Shown here: one piece after another, positions 25,517 through 33,937 of the stretch
How the letters are laid out: each line of letters begins with the position of its first letter
How positions within the stretch are numbered: position 1 is the stretch's first letter
DNA from: Bacillota bacterium
GTDB lineage: Bacteria > Bacillota > Clostridia > Christensenellales > JAEXRW01
Direction: 5' to 3'
DNA length: 64,000 nt
NCBI GenBank assembly: GCA_023454175.1
Contig: JAEXRW010000036.1
Location: forward strand, 106,805-170,804
Program-made: the position numbers and the translations under genes
The notes under the pieces: generated by a model
Told to the model about the DNA's origin: nothing
Databases searched by the model: none
What the model saw: the letters and a program-made list of their open reading frames with translations, nothing else

Positions 25517-26371
25517 TTAATCCAATACTAGTACATCGCCTATCTCTGTATCGATCACGCTTCCATCCGCTGCATCCACAGTCACACTTACCCAGGAATA
25601 CCAATACCCGTATGCCTTGCCTTCACGGCTCTCATCGAATCGCATATATACAACCCACCGTGTTCTGCCCTTGTCTGTCCGTAGATCTGTTTGTTTATTC
25701 GTGTCTATCCTGATGTCTGCACCATTCAATTCAGGCATCGATCGGACTTTGCCCAGTGCTATTTCTTCTGCCACCTCGCGTAGTACCATTTTACCCTTGC
25801 ACTTTTTCAGCTTGTCCAGCTGGACTGGGCTCGCTTTATAAAATGCAGCGATTAACAGTTGTCCTCTCTCCCCGATGAGCATGTTTGCATAATTTCCCGT
25901 GGCGATCCCGTTTATATCTTCATACACTTCTATTTCGTAAATGGATCTGTCGCCGGACGTTCCAGCGAGGGCGTTGCTTTTCGCTGTCATTTCACTATTT
26001 GGGACCAGGTATCTGGCCATGACCTTCGATAGGATCTCTTTGGCGCATGTGGCGGCTTCGTCTGCAGTAATTGGCTGGTTGCTTCGGATATAATCCTCCC
26101 GGTTCATGTTGTACAATGGGTCGATGTGGCAGATAAATCCGCCCTCGGGGTCTACCATATAGCTGTATAATACGTCTTTGAATCTGCTTGCTCCAGGTTC
26201 CGGTTTGTACATGCCGGTAATACCTGTGAACCTGATGGGTCTGATCTTTGCCGGGGGCCCGGTACTCCCTTCGGGATCGGATTCTCCCGGTGCGTTCGTG
26301 CTGCATCCTGATATCAGTCCAAGGCAGAGTACCAATGTGAAAACCAGCGATACTTTTGATATGGACTTCAT
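25517..26371 (-). CDS. Lipoprotein of unknown function
   Basis: This 284-residue protein has a signal peptide with lipobox LISGCS near residue 23 and a short Gly/Ser/Pro linker. The rest is mixed alpha/beta with ITADEAATCAKEILSKVM, IYEIEVYEDINGIATGNYANMLIGERGQLL, and a C-terminal YWYSWVSVTVDAADGSVIDTEIGD. The last segment resembles PepSY/YcdB-type repeats that place a conserved DGxVI turn after a beta strand. No family can be named with confidence. It converges with the prsA-like gene. AT content is higher than in its neighbours. Confidence 0.7.
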   Translation of the reverse strand: MKSISKVSLVFTLVLCLGLISGCSTNAPGESDPEGSTGPPAKIRPIRFTGITGMYKPEPGASRFKDVLYSYMVDPEGGFICHIDPLYNMNREDYIRSNQPITADEAATCAKEILSKVMARYLVPNSEMTAKSNALAGTSGDRSIYEIEVYEDINGIATGNYANMLIGERGQLLIAAFYKASPVQLDKLKKCKGKMVLREVAEEIALGKVRSMPELNGADIRIDTNKQTDLRTDKGRTRWVVYMRFDESREGKAYGYWYSWVSVTVDAADGSVIDTEIGDVLVLD

Positions 26372-26627
26372 GTTTTACCTCACCTGTAAAGCCTGGTGCT
26401 ACTCACTTGTTCCGTGTAATTCTACCAAGAAAATAGTTCATAAAATGCTCCTATCTTGCCTCCCTCGGATGAGGGAGGTGGCGCGAATGTGATTCCAATT
26501 GGTCCAATTGGAATCACTATGGGCGTCGGAAGGAGTGACAACTACTATCGGATATTCTACTGCAATGGCTTCACCTGGTATGATATATGAATACTTTCTT
26601 CATGATTCATCCCCGCGGGGCGTCCTT

Positions 26628-26660
26628 AATTCTCAATTCTCCATTCTCAATTTTCAATTA
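26628..26660. repeat. 7-bp-period array at the LCP gene end
   Basis: Units of TTCTCAA, TTCTCCA and TTTTCAA with a 7-bp step run into the TAA stop codon of the minus-strand LCP gene. A CCCCGCGGGGCGTCC head sits just before. The block 26445-26540 holds a related CCTCCCTC...GAGGGAGG hairpin and a CCAATTGG hairpin. Confidence 0.75.
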
Positions 26661-28433
26661 ATATTTGTGCTTCTTACCAGGGTTCTGGTCCACGTCCCAG
26701 TTGATCTTGGAAAGCCCGCTCGCTGCCGTCACCGTGTTGGCGTCGGCCTGCAGTTTGTCTTTCGCGGCGGTGATCCGGCTCGTGTTCCTGCTGGCGATGG
26801 CCGCCTTCGTGTCGTTGATATCGGTCTCCAGCAGCAGCCGCTGCTCCGGGGTTATCTTTTGCTGCCCGGGGAGGAGTTTGCTGTCCTTGTCCAGCACCTT
26901 CTGCACCTTGGTGATGCATTGGCTGGCCATCATCGTCTGCCATTCCCGCATGGCGTACGTATACCCGTATTTGCTGTCGGCCTTGATGTTCACCCCGAAG
27001 ATTTCCTTTACCATCCTTACCTTGGCCTTTTGGTCCAGCACTACGAATTTGGAATTGAATATCAGGTGGAAATCCCCCGGCAGCGTGTGCAGTTTGATCT
27101 TGTCGTCCGAGAGTTTTGAGCCGAAGACCACCATCGCGCAGATCTGCTGGAAACTCAGGTTGGTCCGCACCTTCCCCTCCATCGCCTTGAGTATGTCGGG
27201 GAGGCTGGCCAGGGACTTCGTGTCCCGCATCTTCTTGAAGAGGGCAAAGAGGATGTTCTTCTGCCGGTCCACGCGCCCCAGGTCGTTGTCGATGCCCTTG
27301 CGCGCCCGGCAGTAGTCCACCACCTGCTGGCCGTCCAGGTGCTGCATCCCGGGCTCCACCACCCGCCCGTTCAGGGTGATGCGCACGTCCACTTTGTAGT
27401 CCACGCCGCCCAGCGCGTCCACCAGTTCCTTCAGCGCCGGCATGTCTACGCCGATATAGGAGTTGATGGCCACCTTGTTCCCCAGTACGCCCTCCACGCT
27501 CCGCATCACGTACTCCGGCCCGTTCTTGTCGTATCCCCCGCCGAAATACATCGACGAATTCAGTTTGTAGTGGCCCGATGTCTTGTAGATCTTCGCATAC
27601 GTGTCCCGCGGCACCGAGATCAGGTCCGCCTTGTTCTGCTTGAAGTTCATCGCCAGCACGATCATCACATCCGAATTGTACCGGTGCCAGTCCTCGCGCT
27701 CCTCCGAATAGTCCGCGCCGATGAGCAGCACGTTCACGATGTCCTTGGAGAAATCCGGCTCCGCCTGCGCCGCCACGTCCGCGTATGGGTCGGGCGTGGG
27801 CGTGGGTTCCTCCGGCTCGTCCATATCGGTGTCATCGGGATAGTCATCCATGTATTCATCGTCCGGATCCGGGCTTTCCTCGATATCCTGCGGGATGGGC
27901 GTGGGCTGAGTGAAAGCCGCCTGTGGCTTTGCAAAAACGATATAGGAGAATTGCCCCGCGAGTCCGATGCCCACCGCCAGCAATATCGCCACCGATACCA
28001 GCACGATCCGTTTCACGCTGTAGCGCCATCCGCCGATCTGGAAGCTTCTCGCCTTCTTTTCCTTCTGTTCAGGATGCGCCGCTTCCACATCCGGGTTTGA
28101 AGCTGTCTCCAAGGCCCTGTCCGGTTCCGCATCCACTGTTTCGGCAACGGTTTGTACACCCGCCGCATCGGCTGCTTGCAGCTGCCCGCCCGCTTCAGTC
28201 GATGGGTCGGCAGTCACAGCAGCGATCACCTGTGCCCCGGCTTCAGGGTCATCTTCCTGCATGCCTTCCCGCTTCTTCGCTTTTTCTGCCTTGCGTTCCT
28301 TCGCGATATAGCGTCCGCTTTCGATCAGCCATTTTACTTTATCCAGGATACGCCGGATTCCCTTGGCGTCTTTATCCTTTGTTTCCGGCTCAGGCCCGTA
28401 TTTCCCGGTACCCGATGGTTTGCTGTCCTTCAT
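26658..28433 (-). CDS. LytR-CpsA-Psr (LCP) family phosphotransferase
   Basis: This 591-residue protein has a long cytosolic N region of about 140 residues (charged, Glu/Ala-rich), one membrane segment (about 146-168), an acidic linker (DPDDEYMDDYPDDTDMDEPEEP), then the LCP domain at about 230-400 with VNVLLIGADY, RYNSDVMIVLAMN, DLISVPRDTYAKI, GGVDYKVD and QQVVDYCRARKG...LGRVDRQKNIL. LCP enzymes transfer undecaprenyl-linked glycopolymers to peptidoglycan. The ATG at 28433 is chosen because AAAAGGA would overlap the earlier ATG at 28442. Neighbouring glycosyltransferases fit a wall-polymer role. Confidence 0.93.
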   Translation of the reverse strand: MKDSKPSGTGKYGPEPETKDKDAKGIRRILDKVKWLIESGRYIAKERKAEKAKKREGMQEDDPEAGAQVIAAVTADPSTEAGGQLQAADAAGVQTVAETVDAEPDRALETASNPDVEAAHPEQKEKKARSFQIGGWRYSVKRIVLVSVAILLAVGIGLAGQFSYIVFAKPQAAFTQPTPIPQDIEESPDPDDEYMDDYPDDTDMDEPEEPTPTPDPYADVAAQAEPDFSKDIVNVLLIGADYSEEREDWHRYNSDVMIVLAMNFKQNKADLISVPRDTYAKIYKTSGHYKLNSSMYFGGGYDKNGPEYVMRSVEGVLGNKVAINSYIGVDMPALKELVDALGGVDYKVDVRITLNGRVVEPGMQHLDGQQVVDYCRARKGIDNDLGRVDRQKNILFALFKKMRDTKSLASLPDILKAMEGKVRTNLSFQQICAMVVFGSKLSDDKIKLHTLPGDFHLIFNSKFVVLDQKAKVRMVKEIFGVNIKADSKYGYTYAMREWQTMMASQCITKVQKVLDKDSKLLPGQQKITPEQRLLLETDINDTKAAIASRNTSRITAAKDKLQADANTVTAASGLSKINWDVDQNPGKKHKY

Positions 28434-28710
28434 TTCTTCCATTCCTTTTCCATTTGGTCTGGGTCCCTATTGGTATTTCCACACGCGCTTTTTCTATACG
28501 CGCTGCGGTTTGGGTTTATAAATCATTCCGGTTAAGGGTTCTTTTGCGATACGCATATTGTAATACCTTTGTTCCATGTTTCCAATCATTTTACAAATTT
28601 ATATGCTTTGACTGCCTGTAATATTTTGACGTTGTCTCCTTCCTGGATGTTCCCTGTACCTGGCTGAATTCATGTAAAACAATACGGTCAAATCTTTTAT
28701 TGAATAAGTA
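28434..28710. other. Divergent intergenic region
   Basis: This lies between the LCP gene and the tetR promoter. I see no gene and no clear LCP promoter; the sequence is AT-rich toward 28640-28710. Confidence 0.5.
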
Positions 28711-28740
28711 TTGACTGACGTCAGTCTGTTATGGTATGAT
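28711..28740 (+). promoter_or_regulatory. tetR promoter with overlapping operator
   Basis: TTGACT (28711-28716), an 18-bp spacer and TATGAT (28735-28740). The perfect palindrome GACTGACGTCAGTC (28713-28726) overlaps the -35 box, the expected place for an autoregulatory TetR operator. Confidence 0.75.
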
Positions 28741-28767
28741 GCATTTGAGAACAAGGAGGCGGTAAAT

Positions 28768-29373
28768 GTGCGCATTACGAAGGAACCGGACGAACGGCGG
28801 GCCGAGCTGATGGAGACGGCCGGCAGGCTGTTCGCGGAAAGAGGGTTTGCATCCGTCCGTGTCAGCGATATCGTCGCCGCCATGGGCGTGGCCCAGGGCA
28901 CTTTCTATTATTACTTCCCCACCAAGGACCACGTGCTCGTGGCCCTGCTGGAGGTGAAATGGCAGGAGGTAGCGGCATTCATTGAAGCTGAGTTGTCCGC
29001 ATATGATGAGCCTGTGGCCCGGTTGTCCGCTGCGCTTGCCTGGATGCTCCGTCCCGGCAGCGAATTGACGGCGGACGCGCGCTACCGGATTCTGATGGAC
29101 CCAGCCGTGGCGGGTGCGTTCCATCCCGCTTTTGATGCCGCCCGTACGCGCAGCCTCTACCCCGTCATGTCACGCGTCGTTGCATATGGCATGGAGCGGG
29201 GCGCCTTCGAGTCCATTGTGCAAGCCGCAGAAGTGGTGCGAATCGTTTTCCTGGGCATCACCGCCCGTATGCACGAGGTCGAGCCGGCCGGGTTGCCTGA
29301 AGCGCTCTCTGCGATCTGTGGGTTGCTTGAACGTGTCCTCGGTCTCTCCTCCGGTTCTATAAAATTGTATTAA
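28768..29373 (+). CDS. TetR-family repressor
   Basis: This 201-residue protein has an N-terminal HTH with RRAELMETAGRLFAERGFASVRVSDIVAAMGVAQGTFYYYFPTKDHVLVALL, the TetR DNA-binding signature, followed by a diverse ligand domain. The start is GTG at 28768, with AGGAGG 8 bp upstream; no in-frame ATG fits. The promoter at 28711-28740 carries a palindrome suited to autorepression. It is 18 bp upstream of a polyferredoxin gene and probably controls it. The inducer is unknown. Confidence 0.9.
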   Translation: MRITKEPDERRAELMETAGRLFAERGFASVRVSDIVAAMGVAQGTFYYYFPTKDHVLVALLEVKWQEVAAFIEAELSAYDEPVARLSAALAWMLRPGSELTADARYRILMDPAVAGAFHPAFDAARTRSLYPVMSRVVAYGMERGAFESIVQAAEVVRIVFLGITARMHEVEPAGLPEALSAICGLLERVLGLSSGSIKLY

Positions 29374-29391
29374 TTTTTTGAGGTGATAGAT

Positions 29392-30174
29392 ATGCGTCAA
29401 AAAGTGCGCAAAGTGATCCTGTTGGTCTCCATGGTGCTATTTCCCGTCTCCATGAACTTCCTCTCCCCGTTCGTGATCCTGAATGCCTCCTTCGAGGGCG
29501 TCATCGCGGGCAGCTTCCTGTTTTTCATCCTGCTGTTCGTATCCTCATTGTTCCTCGGCAGGGCATTCTGCGGTTGGGTCTGCCCCGCCGGCGGTGTGCA
29601 GGAGGCGTGTTTTTCAATGAAAAATAAAAAAGTCGGGGGAAGGGCGGATTGGATCAAGTACTTCATCTGGGTGCCCTGGATCGCGTCCATCGTCCTGGCC
29701 GCAGTCATGGCCGGCGGTTATAGATCAATTAACCCGCTGTACTTCACCGATTCGGGCGTCTCCGTGGACTCCGTTTTCAAGCTCATTATCTTCGTCTTCG
29801 TCCTCGCGCTCTTCCTGGTCCTGTCGCTGACGGTGGGGAAACGGGCCGGCTGCCACACCATCTGCTGGATGGCCCCCTTCATGGTCATCGGCCGCAGGCT
29901 GGGTTCCGTACTGCATATCCCCGGCCTGAAGTTGAATGCGGATGCACACAGCTGCACCAGCTGCGGATCGTGTGCCTCCCATTGCCCCATGAGCCTCCCT
30001 GTCAATGAGCTGGTCGCAAAGTCCAGCATGTACCGCGATGAATGCATCCTCTGCGGCCAGTGTGTGGACACCTGCCCGAAGAAAGCGATCAAATACGGCT
30101 TCGGAACCCTCGCGTCTGCGAAGATCGGTTCGAAAGCGACTGCGCCCGCATCCCCGAAAGAAGGAGCAGTTTGA
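29392..30174 (+). CDS. NapH-like membrane polyferredoxin (4Fe-4S)
   Basis: This 260-residue protein has four predicted membrane segments (near residues 8-30, 40-60, 90-110, 127-150), the conserved FCGWVCPAGGVQE motif after segment 2, a matching GCHTICWMAPFM after segment 4, and two 4Fe-4S motifs, CTSCGSCASHCP and CILCGQCVDTCP. This is the NapH/YccM/RnfB-like design that passes electrons across or along the membrane. The ATG at 29392 has GAGG 8 bp upstream. It is co-transcribed with tetR. It has no obvious catalytic partner nearby, so its electron acceptor is unknown. Confidence 0.88.
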   Translation: MRQKVRKVILLVSMVLFPVSMNFLSPFVILNASFEGVIAGSFLFFILLFVSSLFLGRAFCGWVCPAGGVQEACFSMKNKKVGGRADWIKYFIWVPWIASIVLAAVMAGGYRSINPLYFTDSGVSVDSVFKLIIFVFVLALFLVLSLTVGKRAGCHTICWMAPFMVIGRRLGSVLHIPGLKLNADAHSCTSCGSCASHCPMSLPVNELVAKSSMYRDECILCGQCVDTCPKKAIKYGFGTLASAKIGSKATAPASPKEGAV

Positions 30175-30202
30175 ACTGATATTCAATCAACTATTGGCCC
30201 GC

Positions 30203-30234
30203 AGAAGGGACGGTTACGAAGGCCGTCCCTTCTT
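30203..30234 (+). terminator. Terminator after the polyferredoxin gene
   Basis: AGAAGGGACGG/CCGTCCCTTCT, loop of about 9 bases, followed by TCTAG. Confidence 0.75.
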
Positions 30235-30337
30235 CTAGACCCGGTAGCAGTGATAAACTATAAATATTGAGTACGCTTCAAATATATAGTAATATTTTGC
30301 TATGGATGAGTCATCTACGTTTGGGGAGGCAGTTCAT

Positions 30338-31513
30338 TTGAAAAAAATCATAATCCTCGTAGCATTTCTTTTGGTATCTGTCTTATTATCCTCCTGTGAT
30401 GCCGCTCCGGGTGTACCGGTACAGGTTGCCTCGCCGGTTCTCTCGCCCCTTGTGCAATCCGTAGTTTCCCCCGTGGTCACGCCCTCCCCCATCTTCACGC
30501 CTGCTGTTTCCGTATCGCCGCCTGCCTCCGCGCAAACGCCCGATCCGTCTGTCGAGGATGAAGACGATGAGGATGAAGACCTTCCCCCGACCCCACGCGA
30601 AAGGATAGAAGAGCTGTTGGCAGGGGCACTGAATATGTCTGATAATGCGGGAAGACCCCTTTTCTTTCATGATGCGTCCACTTTGACTGCAAACAGACTT
30701 CTTGAATTCGTATATACAGTTATAAATGATTATGGCGAAGCTGGTGATGTGCCAGAGGACACAGGGGTGGTGAGCGCGAAAGTCGTCAAAAAGATTATCC
30801 GTTCCGCGTTCGGTGTCGATTATACACCCCGGAAAGGGGACCGATATGGTGATCTGCTTCGATACAAAGGAGGCAGCTTTGTATTTGAAGGAAGTGACCC
30901 TCAACTGTTAGATGCAAGCCCTTATGTTATGATACGCAAGTCTGCGGGTAGTTTGCTAGTAAAGTTCAATATCGTAAAAGATGTCAGACCCAACATAGCA
31001 TATAGGGGTAAGGGAGAGGCTCTCTTGGAGGAGGATGCCAGCAGCCTTTTCGGCTACCGGCTGATTTCACTGACAAAAGCCAATGAAGCGGCTATCGCTT
31101 TTACAAGTGCTGAAGCATCAGCATGCCTGCCCGCAGACGGTATTAAAACGTTTTTTGCCACAAACGTCATAGATAGCAATGACGGCACCGCGTGGGCGGC
31201 AAGCGTCGGGAAGCAAGAATGGATCATGCTTTCCTTTGGTAAACCGCAGGATATAACAGGCCTTGTATTGCATATGGGCGATTGGTCGAGTGAAGACGCA
31301 TTTTATGAACACGACCGTTCCGTATCCTTCAGGCTCGATTTTTCTGATGGCACTTCCATAAATGATGGTTTTGAAACGATTGACTTTGGCGGTAACCCAT
31401 GCATTGCTTTTGAAAGAGTCATTAATACGACTTATATCAAAATAACATTCACATTCATGGATGCCGCTGACCAGGGATCGAACCTGTACGTTTCGGAAAT
31501 AAAGCCGTTTTAG
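30338..31513 (+). CDS. Lipoprotein with NADase-type glycan-binding-like C-domain
   Basis: This 391-residue protein is predicted to start at TTG (30338) with GGGAGG 8 bp upstream. The lipobox is LLSSCD near residue 22, followed by a Val/Pro/Ser linker and an acidic stretch (EDEDDEDEDLPP). A middle domain spans about residues 85-250. The C-terminal domain (about 255-391) contains FFATNVIDSNDGTAWAAS and WIMLSFGKPQDITGLVLHMGDW, the layout of discoidin/NADase-type carbohydrate-binding domains. Ligand unknown. The codon use is more AT-rich than in neighbours. Confidence 0.75.
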   Translation: MKKIIILVAFLLVSVLLSSCDAAPGVPVQVASPVLSPLVQSVVSPVVTPSPIFTPAVSVSPPASAQTPDPSVEDEDDEDEDLPPTPRERIEELLAGALNMSDNAGRPLFFHDASTLTANRLLEFVYTVINDYGEAGDVPEDTGVVSAKVVKKIIRSAFGVDYTPRKGDRYGDLLRYKGGSFVFEGSDPQLLDASPYVMIRKSAGSLLVKFNIVKDVRPNIAYRGKGEALLEEDASSLFGYRLISLTKANEAAIAFTSAEASACLPADGIKTFFATNVIDSNDGTAWAASVGKQEWIMLSFGKPQDITGLVLHMGDWSSEDAFYEHDRSVSFRLDFSDGTSINDGFETIDFGGNPCIAFERVINTTYIKITFTFMDAADQGSNLYVSEIKPF

Positions 31514-31599
31514 GCTGAAGCTTTGATTTACTGCACTCTCGCAGCTCCCTCCCGGCAAGTGAGTAAGCACCCGTTTAGAAGGTGCCAGGGAGAAACATA

Positions 31600-31941
31600 A
31601 TATCAGTCCCCGCAGGGCTCACCGCAGGGCTCACTGTAGGGCTCACTGTAGGGCTCACTGTAGGGCTCACCGCAACTCTCAACGCTCCACTTTCAACTCT
31701 CCCTGAAATACTTTAACGGTTCCAAAAGCCTCCCTTGCCTAAAGGGAGGTGGCAGCCGCCAGGCTGACGGAGGGATTCGATTCTTCTGCTGGTGCACGTA
31801 TCGGCAGTATGTCCCAACTTATTATGCCTGTAGGGGCTGCTGTCCACAGCAGCCCGCCCCTGATCGCCGCTTGCACCAGCCTTCTCATGCCCGCCAGGGC
31901 ATTTCGCGACTATACATCATGTATTTTACATCATTAATTAA
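31600..31941. repeat. Composite repeat block between convergent genes
   Basis: Contents in order: five 12-bp units at 31614-31673 (AGGGCTCACCGC or AGGGCTCACTGT); a CTCTCAAC-type heptad run at 31674-31705; a CCTCCCTT/AAGGGAGG hairpin with CCAGGCTGACGG at 31729-31775; a GGGGCTGCTG/CAGCAGCCC hairpin at 31833-31855; and a heptad run (ACATCAT...TAATTA) ending at the pfk stop. No gene. Confidence 0.75.
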
Positions 31942-33228
31942 TTATCGCATCTTGACGGGCACATATTCCCGTGCCTTCTTGTCTATGGTCTTCAGGTCCA
32001 GCCGCGCAAACCGCTGCAGCCCGTCCTCCAGCGGTATTTCCGGCCATTTTTCCCCGATCAGCGGCTTTGCATACCGGATGAAATCATCCGTCACGTCGAT
32101 CCCGTCCGGTGTGATCCACTCCTTGGGCAGGAATCGCGCAGAATTCGCCACTGCCCGCAGCCCCACCTTCTCGTAGACTGCCCTGTACGGCTCTCCTTTG
32201 GCCCGCAGGATGGTCGCCATGTACCCCGTGCCGTCTTTGATTGCGACTTCAACCGCATGCGCGCCCACTTCATAGGCTTCCTGTATGTCCACGCATGAAC
32301 GGTAAATGGATGTGGAACGCTGCAGCACTCCCGGCACCTGCCCGGTCACCTGCCCCCGCACGGGCAGTTTGACCTTGTTGAGGTGGTTGACCACCGCCTG
32401 CGCCGCCGTCTGTGCGCTCGCCCCGTATTCCACGTGGCCAAACCCGTCGCGTCGCGCGCCGATCTCCCCCACGTCAAAGCCTTCGTTCACGATCACGATG
32501 CACCTTCCGCTGCGCTTCAGCTCCCGGCTCACGTTCTCCGCCAGCGTCTCCAGGTTGTGCCCCGCTTCCGCGAAATACAGCTGCAATGGGATCTCCCTGT
32601 TCGGGTCCGCCAGCCGCGCCGCCGCCGTGATATAGCCGGACTTCCTCCCCATCGCCTGCAGCACAGCTACCCGCTCGGACACGCACATCCCCTTGTTCTC
32701 TTCGTTTGTATTTTGGACTATGTACGTCCAGTACCGTGCGGCGCTCGCATACCCCGGCGTGTGGTCGATGATGGTAAATGCCTCGTCCCCCACGTCGTTG
32801 TCGATGGTCTTGGGCACGCCCGCCACTACCAGCGGGTAACCTTCTTTTTCCGCCAGCTTGGATACCTTGTCCGCCGTATCCATTGAGTCATTCCCGCCGA
32901 TATAGAAAATATAGCCGATATCATGCGCGCGGAAGACTTCGATGATTCGTTCGAAATCGTCCCCGCAGTTGTCATCCAGCTTGTAGCGGCATGTCCCCAC
33001 GCTGCCCGATGCGGGGGTATGCTGCAGCAATGCGATCTCCTTCGGGTCCTGCTGCCCCATGTCCACCAGTTCCTCCAGCAGCACGCCTTCGATCCCGTGT
33101 TTCGCTGCAAATACCCTGCCGATCTGTCCGGGGTAGTCCATGCACCGTTCCACCACGCCCTGCAGGGAAGAATTGATCACCGGGGATGGCCCTCCGCCCA
33201 GCGCCACCAGCGCGTTCACCTTCGCCAT
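31942..33228 (-). CDS. 6-phosphofructokinase, PPi-dependent type
   Basis: This 428-residue protein has a PFK fold with ALGGGPSPVINSSLQGV at the nucleotide/PPi site, FYIGGNDSMDTADKVS, VAGVPKTIDNDV (catalytic Asp) and MGRKSGYI. The lysine in PKTIDND and the Asp in GGND are features of PPi-using enzymes rather than ATP enzymes (GGDGS, PxTIDND). It probably phosphorylates fructose 6-phosphate with pyrophosphate, saving ATP in anaerobic glycolysis. GGAGCGATCC lies before the ATG. It is a lone gene bounded by repeats. The GGND variant in place of GGDD is worth checking. Confidence 0.9.
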   Translation of the reverse strand: MAKVNALVALGGGPSPVINSSLQGVVERCMDYPGQIGRVFAAKHGIEGVLLEELVDMGQQDPKEIALLQHTPASGSVGTCRYKLDDNCGDDFERIIEVFRAHDIGYIFYIGGNDSMDTADKVSKLAEKEGYPLVVAGVPKTIDNDVGDEAFTIIDHTPGYASAARYWTYIVQNTNEENKGMCVSERVAVLQAMGRKSGYITAAARLADPNREIPLQLYFAEAGHNLETLAENVSRELKRSGRCIVIVNEGFDVGEIGARRDGFGHVEYGASAQTAAQAVVNHLNKVKLPVRGQVTGQVPGVLQRSTSIYRSCVDIQEAYEVGAHAVEVAIKDGTGYMATILRAKGEPYRAVYEKVGLRAVANSARFLPKEWITPDGIDVTDDFIRYAKPLIGEKWPEIPLEDGLQRFARLDLKTIDKKAREYVPVKMR

Positions 33229-33386
33229 TGGATCGCTCCTCCATAAATCAAAAGAATATCGGTTTTATACTACCCGACCGCCTGCCATCTGGCAAGCCTG
33301 TTTGAGTGCAAATCAAGATTGGTTCAGCAGTTTAAGGATATAGGGGTGGAATGGATTGGGTTGAAGGACTTTTCCCATAATATCTC

Positions 33387-33905
33387 GGCTCCCTCAGGCG
33401 CGCGGTGCGTGTTTGCGAATGGAGCTGTCATCCAAGCAACCTATAGGGTTGTATATGGCTTTAAGGAGGGGCATAATAACAAATCCCCGCAGGGTCCTAT
33501 CGCATGGCTCCCCTATTAGGGGAACTGGCGCCAAATGCGACCTCTAGGGTCGCTATGGTGCCTGAGGGGTTTGCCCGCAACATCTTGGCTCCCTCTGACG
33601 CGCGTAACGTGCGTTTGTGAATGGAGCTGTCACCCAAGCAACCTATAGGGTTGTATGTGGCTTTAAGGAGGGGCATAATAACAAATCCCCGCAGGGGTCC
33701 TATCGCATGGCTCCCCTATTAGGGGAGCTGGCGCCAAGCGACCTCTAGGGTCGTTATGGTGCCTGAGGGGTTTGCCCGCAACATCTTGGCTCCCTATGAC
33801 ACGCGTAACGTGCGTTTGTTGAATGGAGCTGTCGGCCACGCAACCTGTAGGGTTGCATGCATTCTGAAGGAGGGACATATTATAAAGCCTCCGCAGGGCT
33901 CACCG
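33387..33905. repeat. 200-bp tandem imperfect repeat, about 2.6 copies
   Basis: GGCTCCCT-headed units begin at 33387, 33587 and 33788 (step 200-201 bp). Each holds several hairpins: GCTCCCCT/AGGGGAGC, GCGACC/GGTCGC, CAACCTATAGGGTTG. It ends in CGCAGGGCTCACCGC and a heptad run at the next gene's stop. No coding frame is convincing. The stretch 33229-33386 is also gene-free. Confidence 0.8.
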
Positions 33906-33906
33906 C

Positions 33907-33937
33907 AACTCTCAACTCTCCACTTTCAACTCTCAAC
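33907..33937. repeat. 7-bp-period array overlapping the KaiC/PPDK-like gene end
   Basis: CTCTCAA/CTTTCAA units with a 7-bp step encode the last residues (VES) and TGA stop of the minus-strand gene. Confidence 0.7.

Noticed and set aside
33319..33520. HsdS fragment (QFKDIGVEWIG)
   Set aside because: Only about ten residues match the usual start of a type I specificity subunit; the rest is repeat sequence. It may be an ancient remnant, not a gene.
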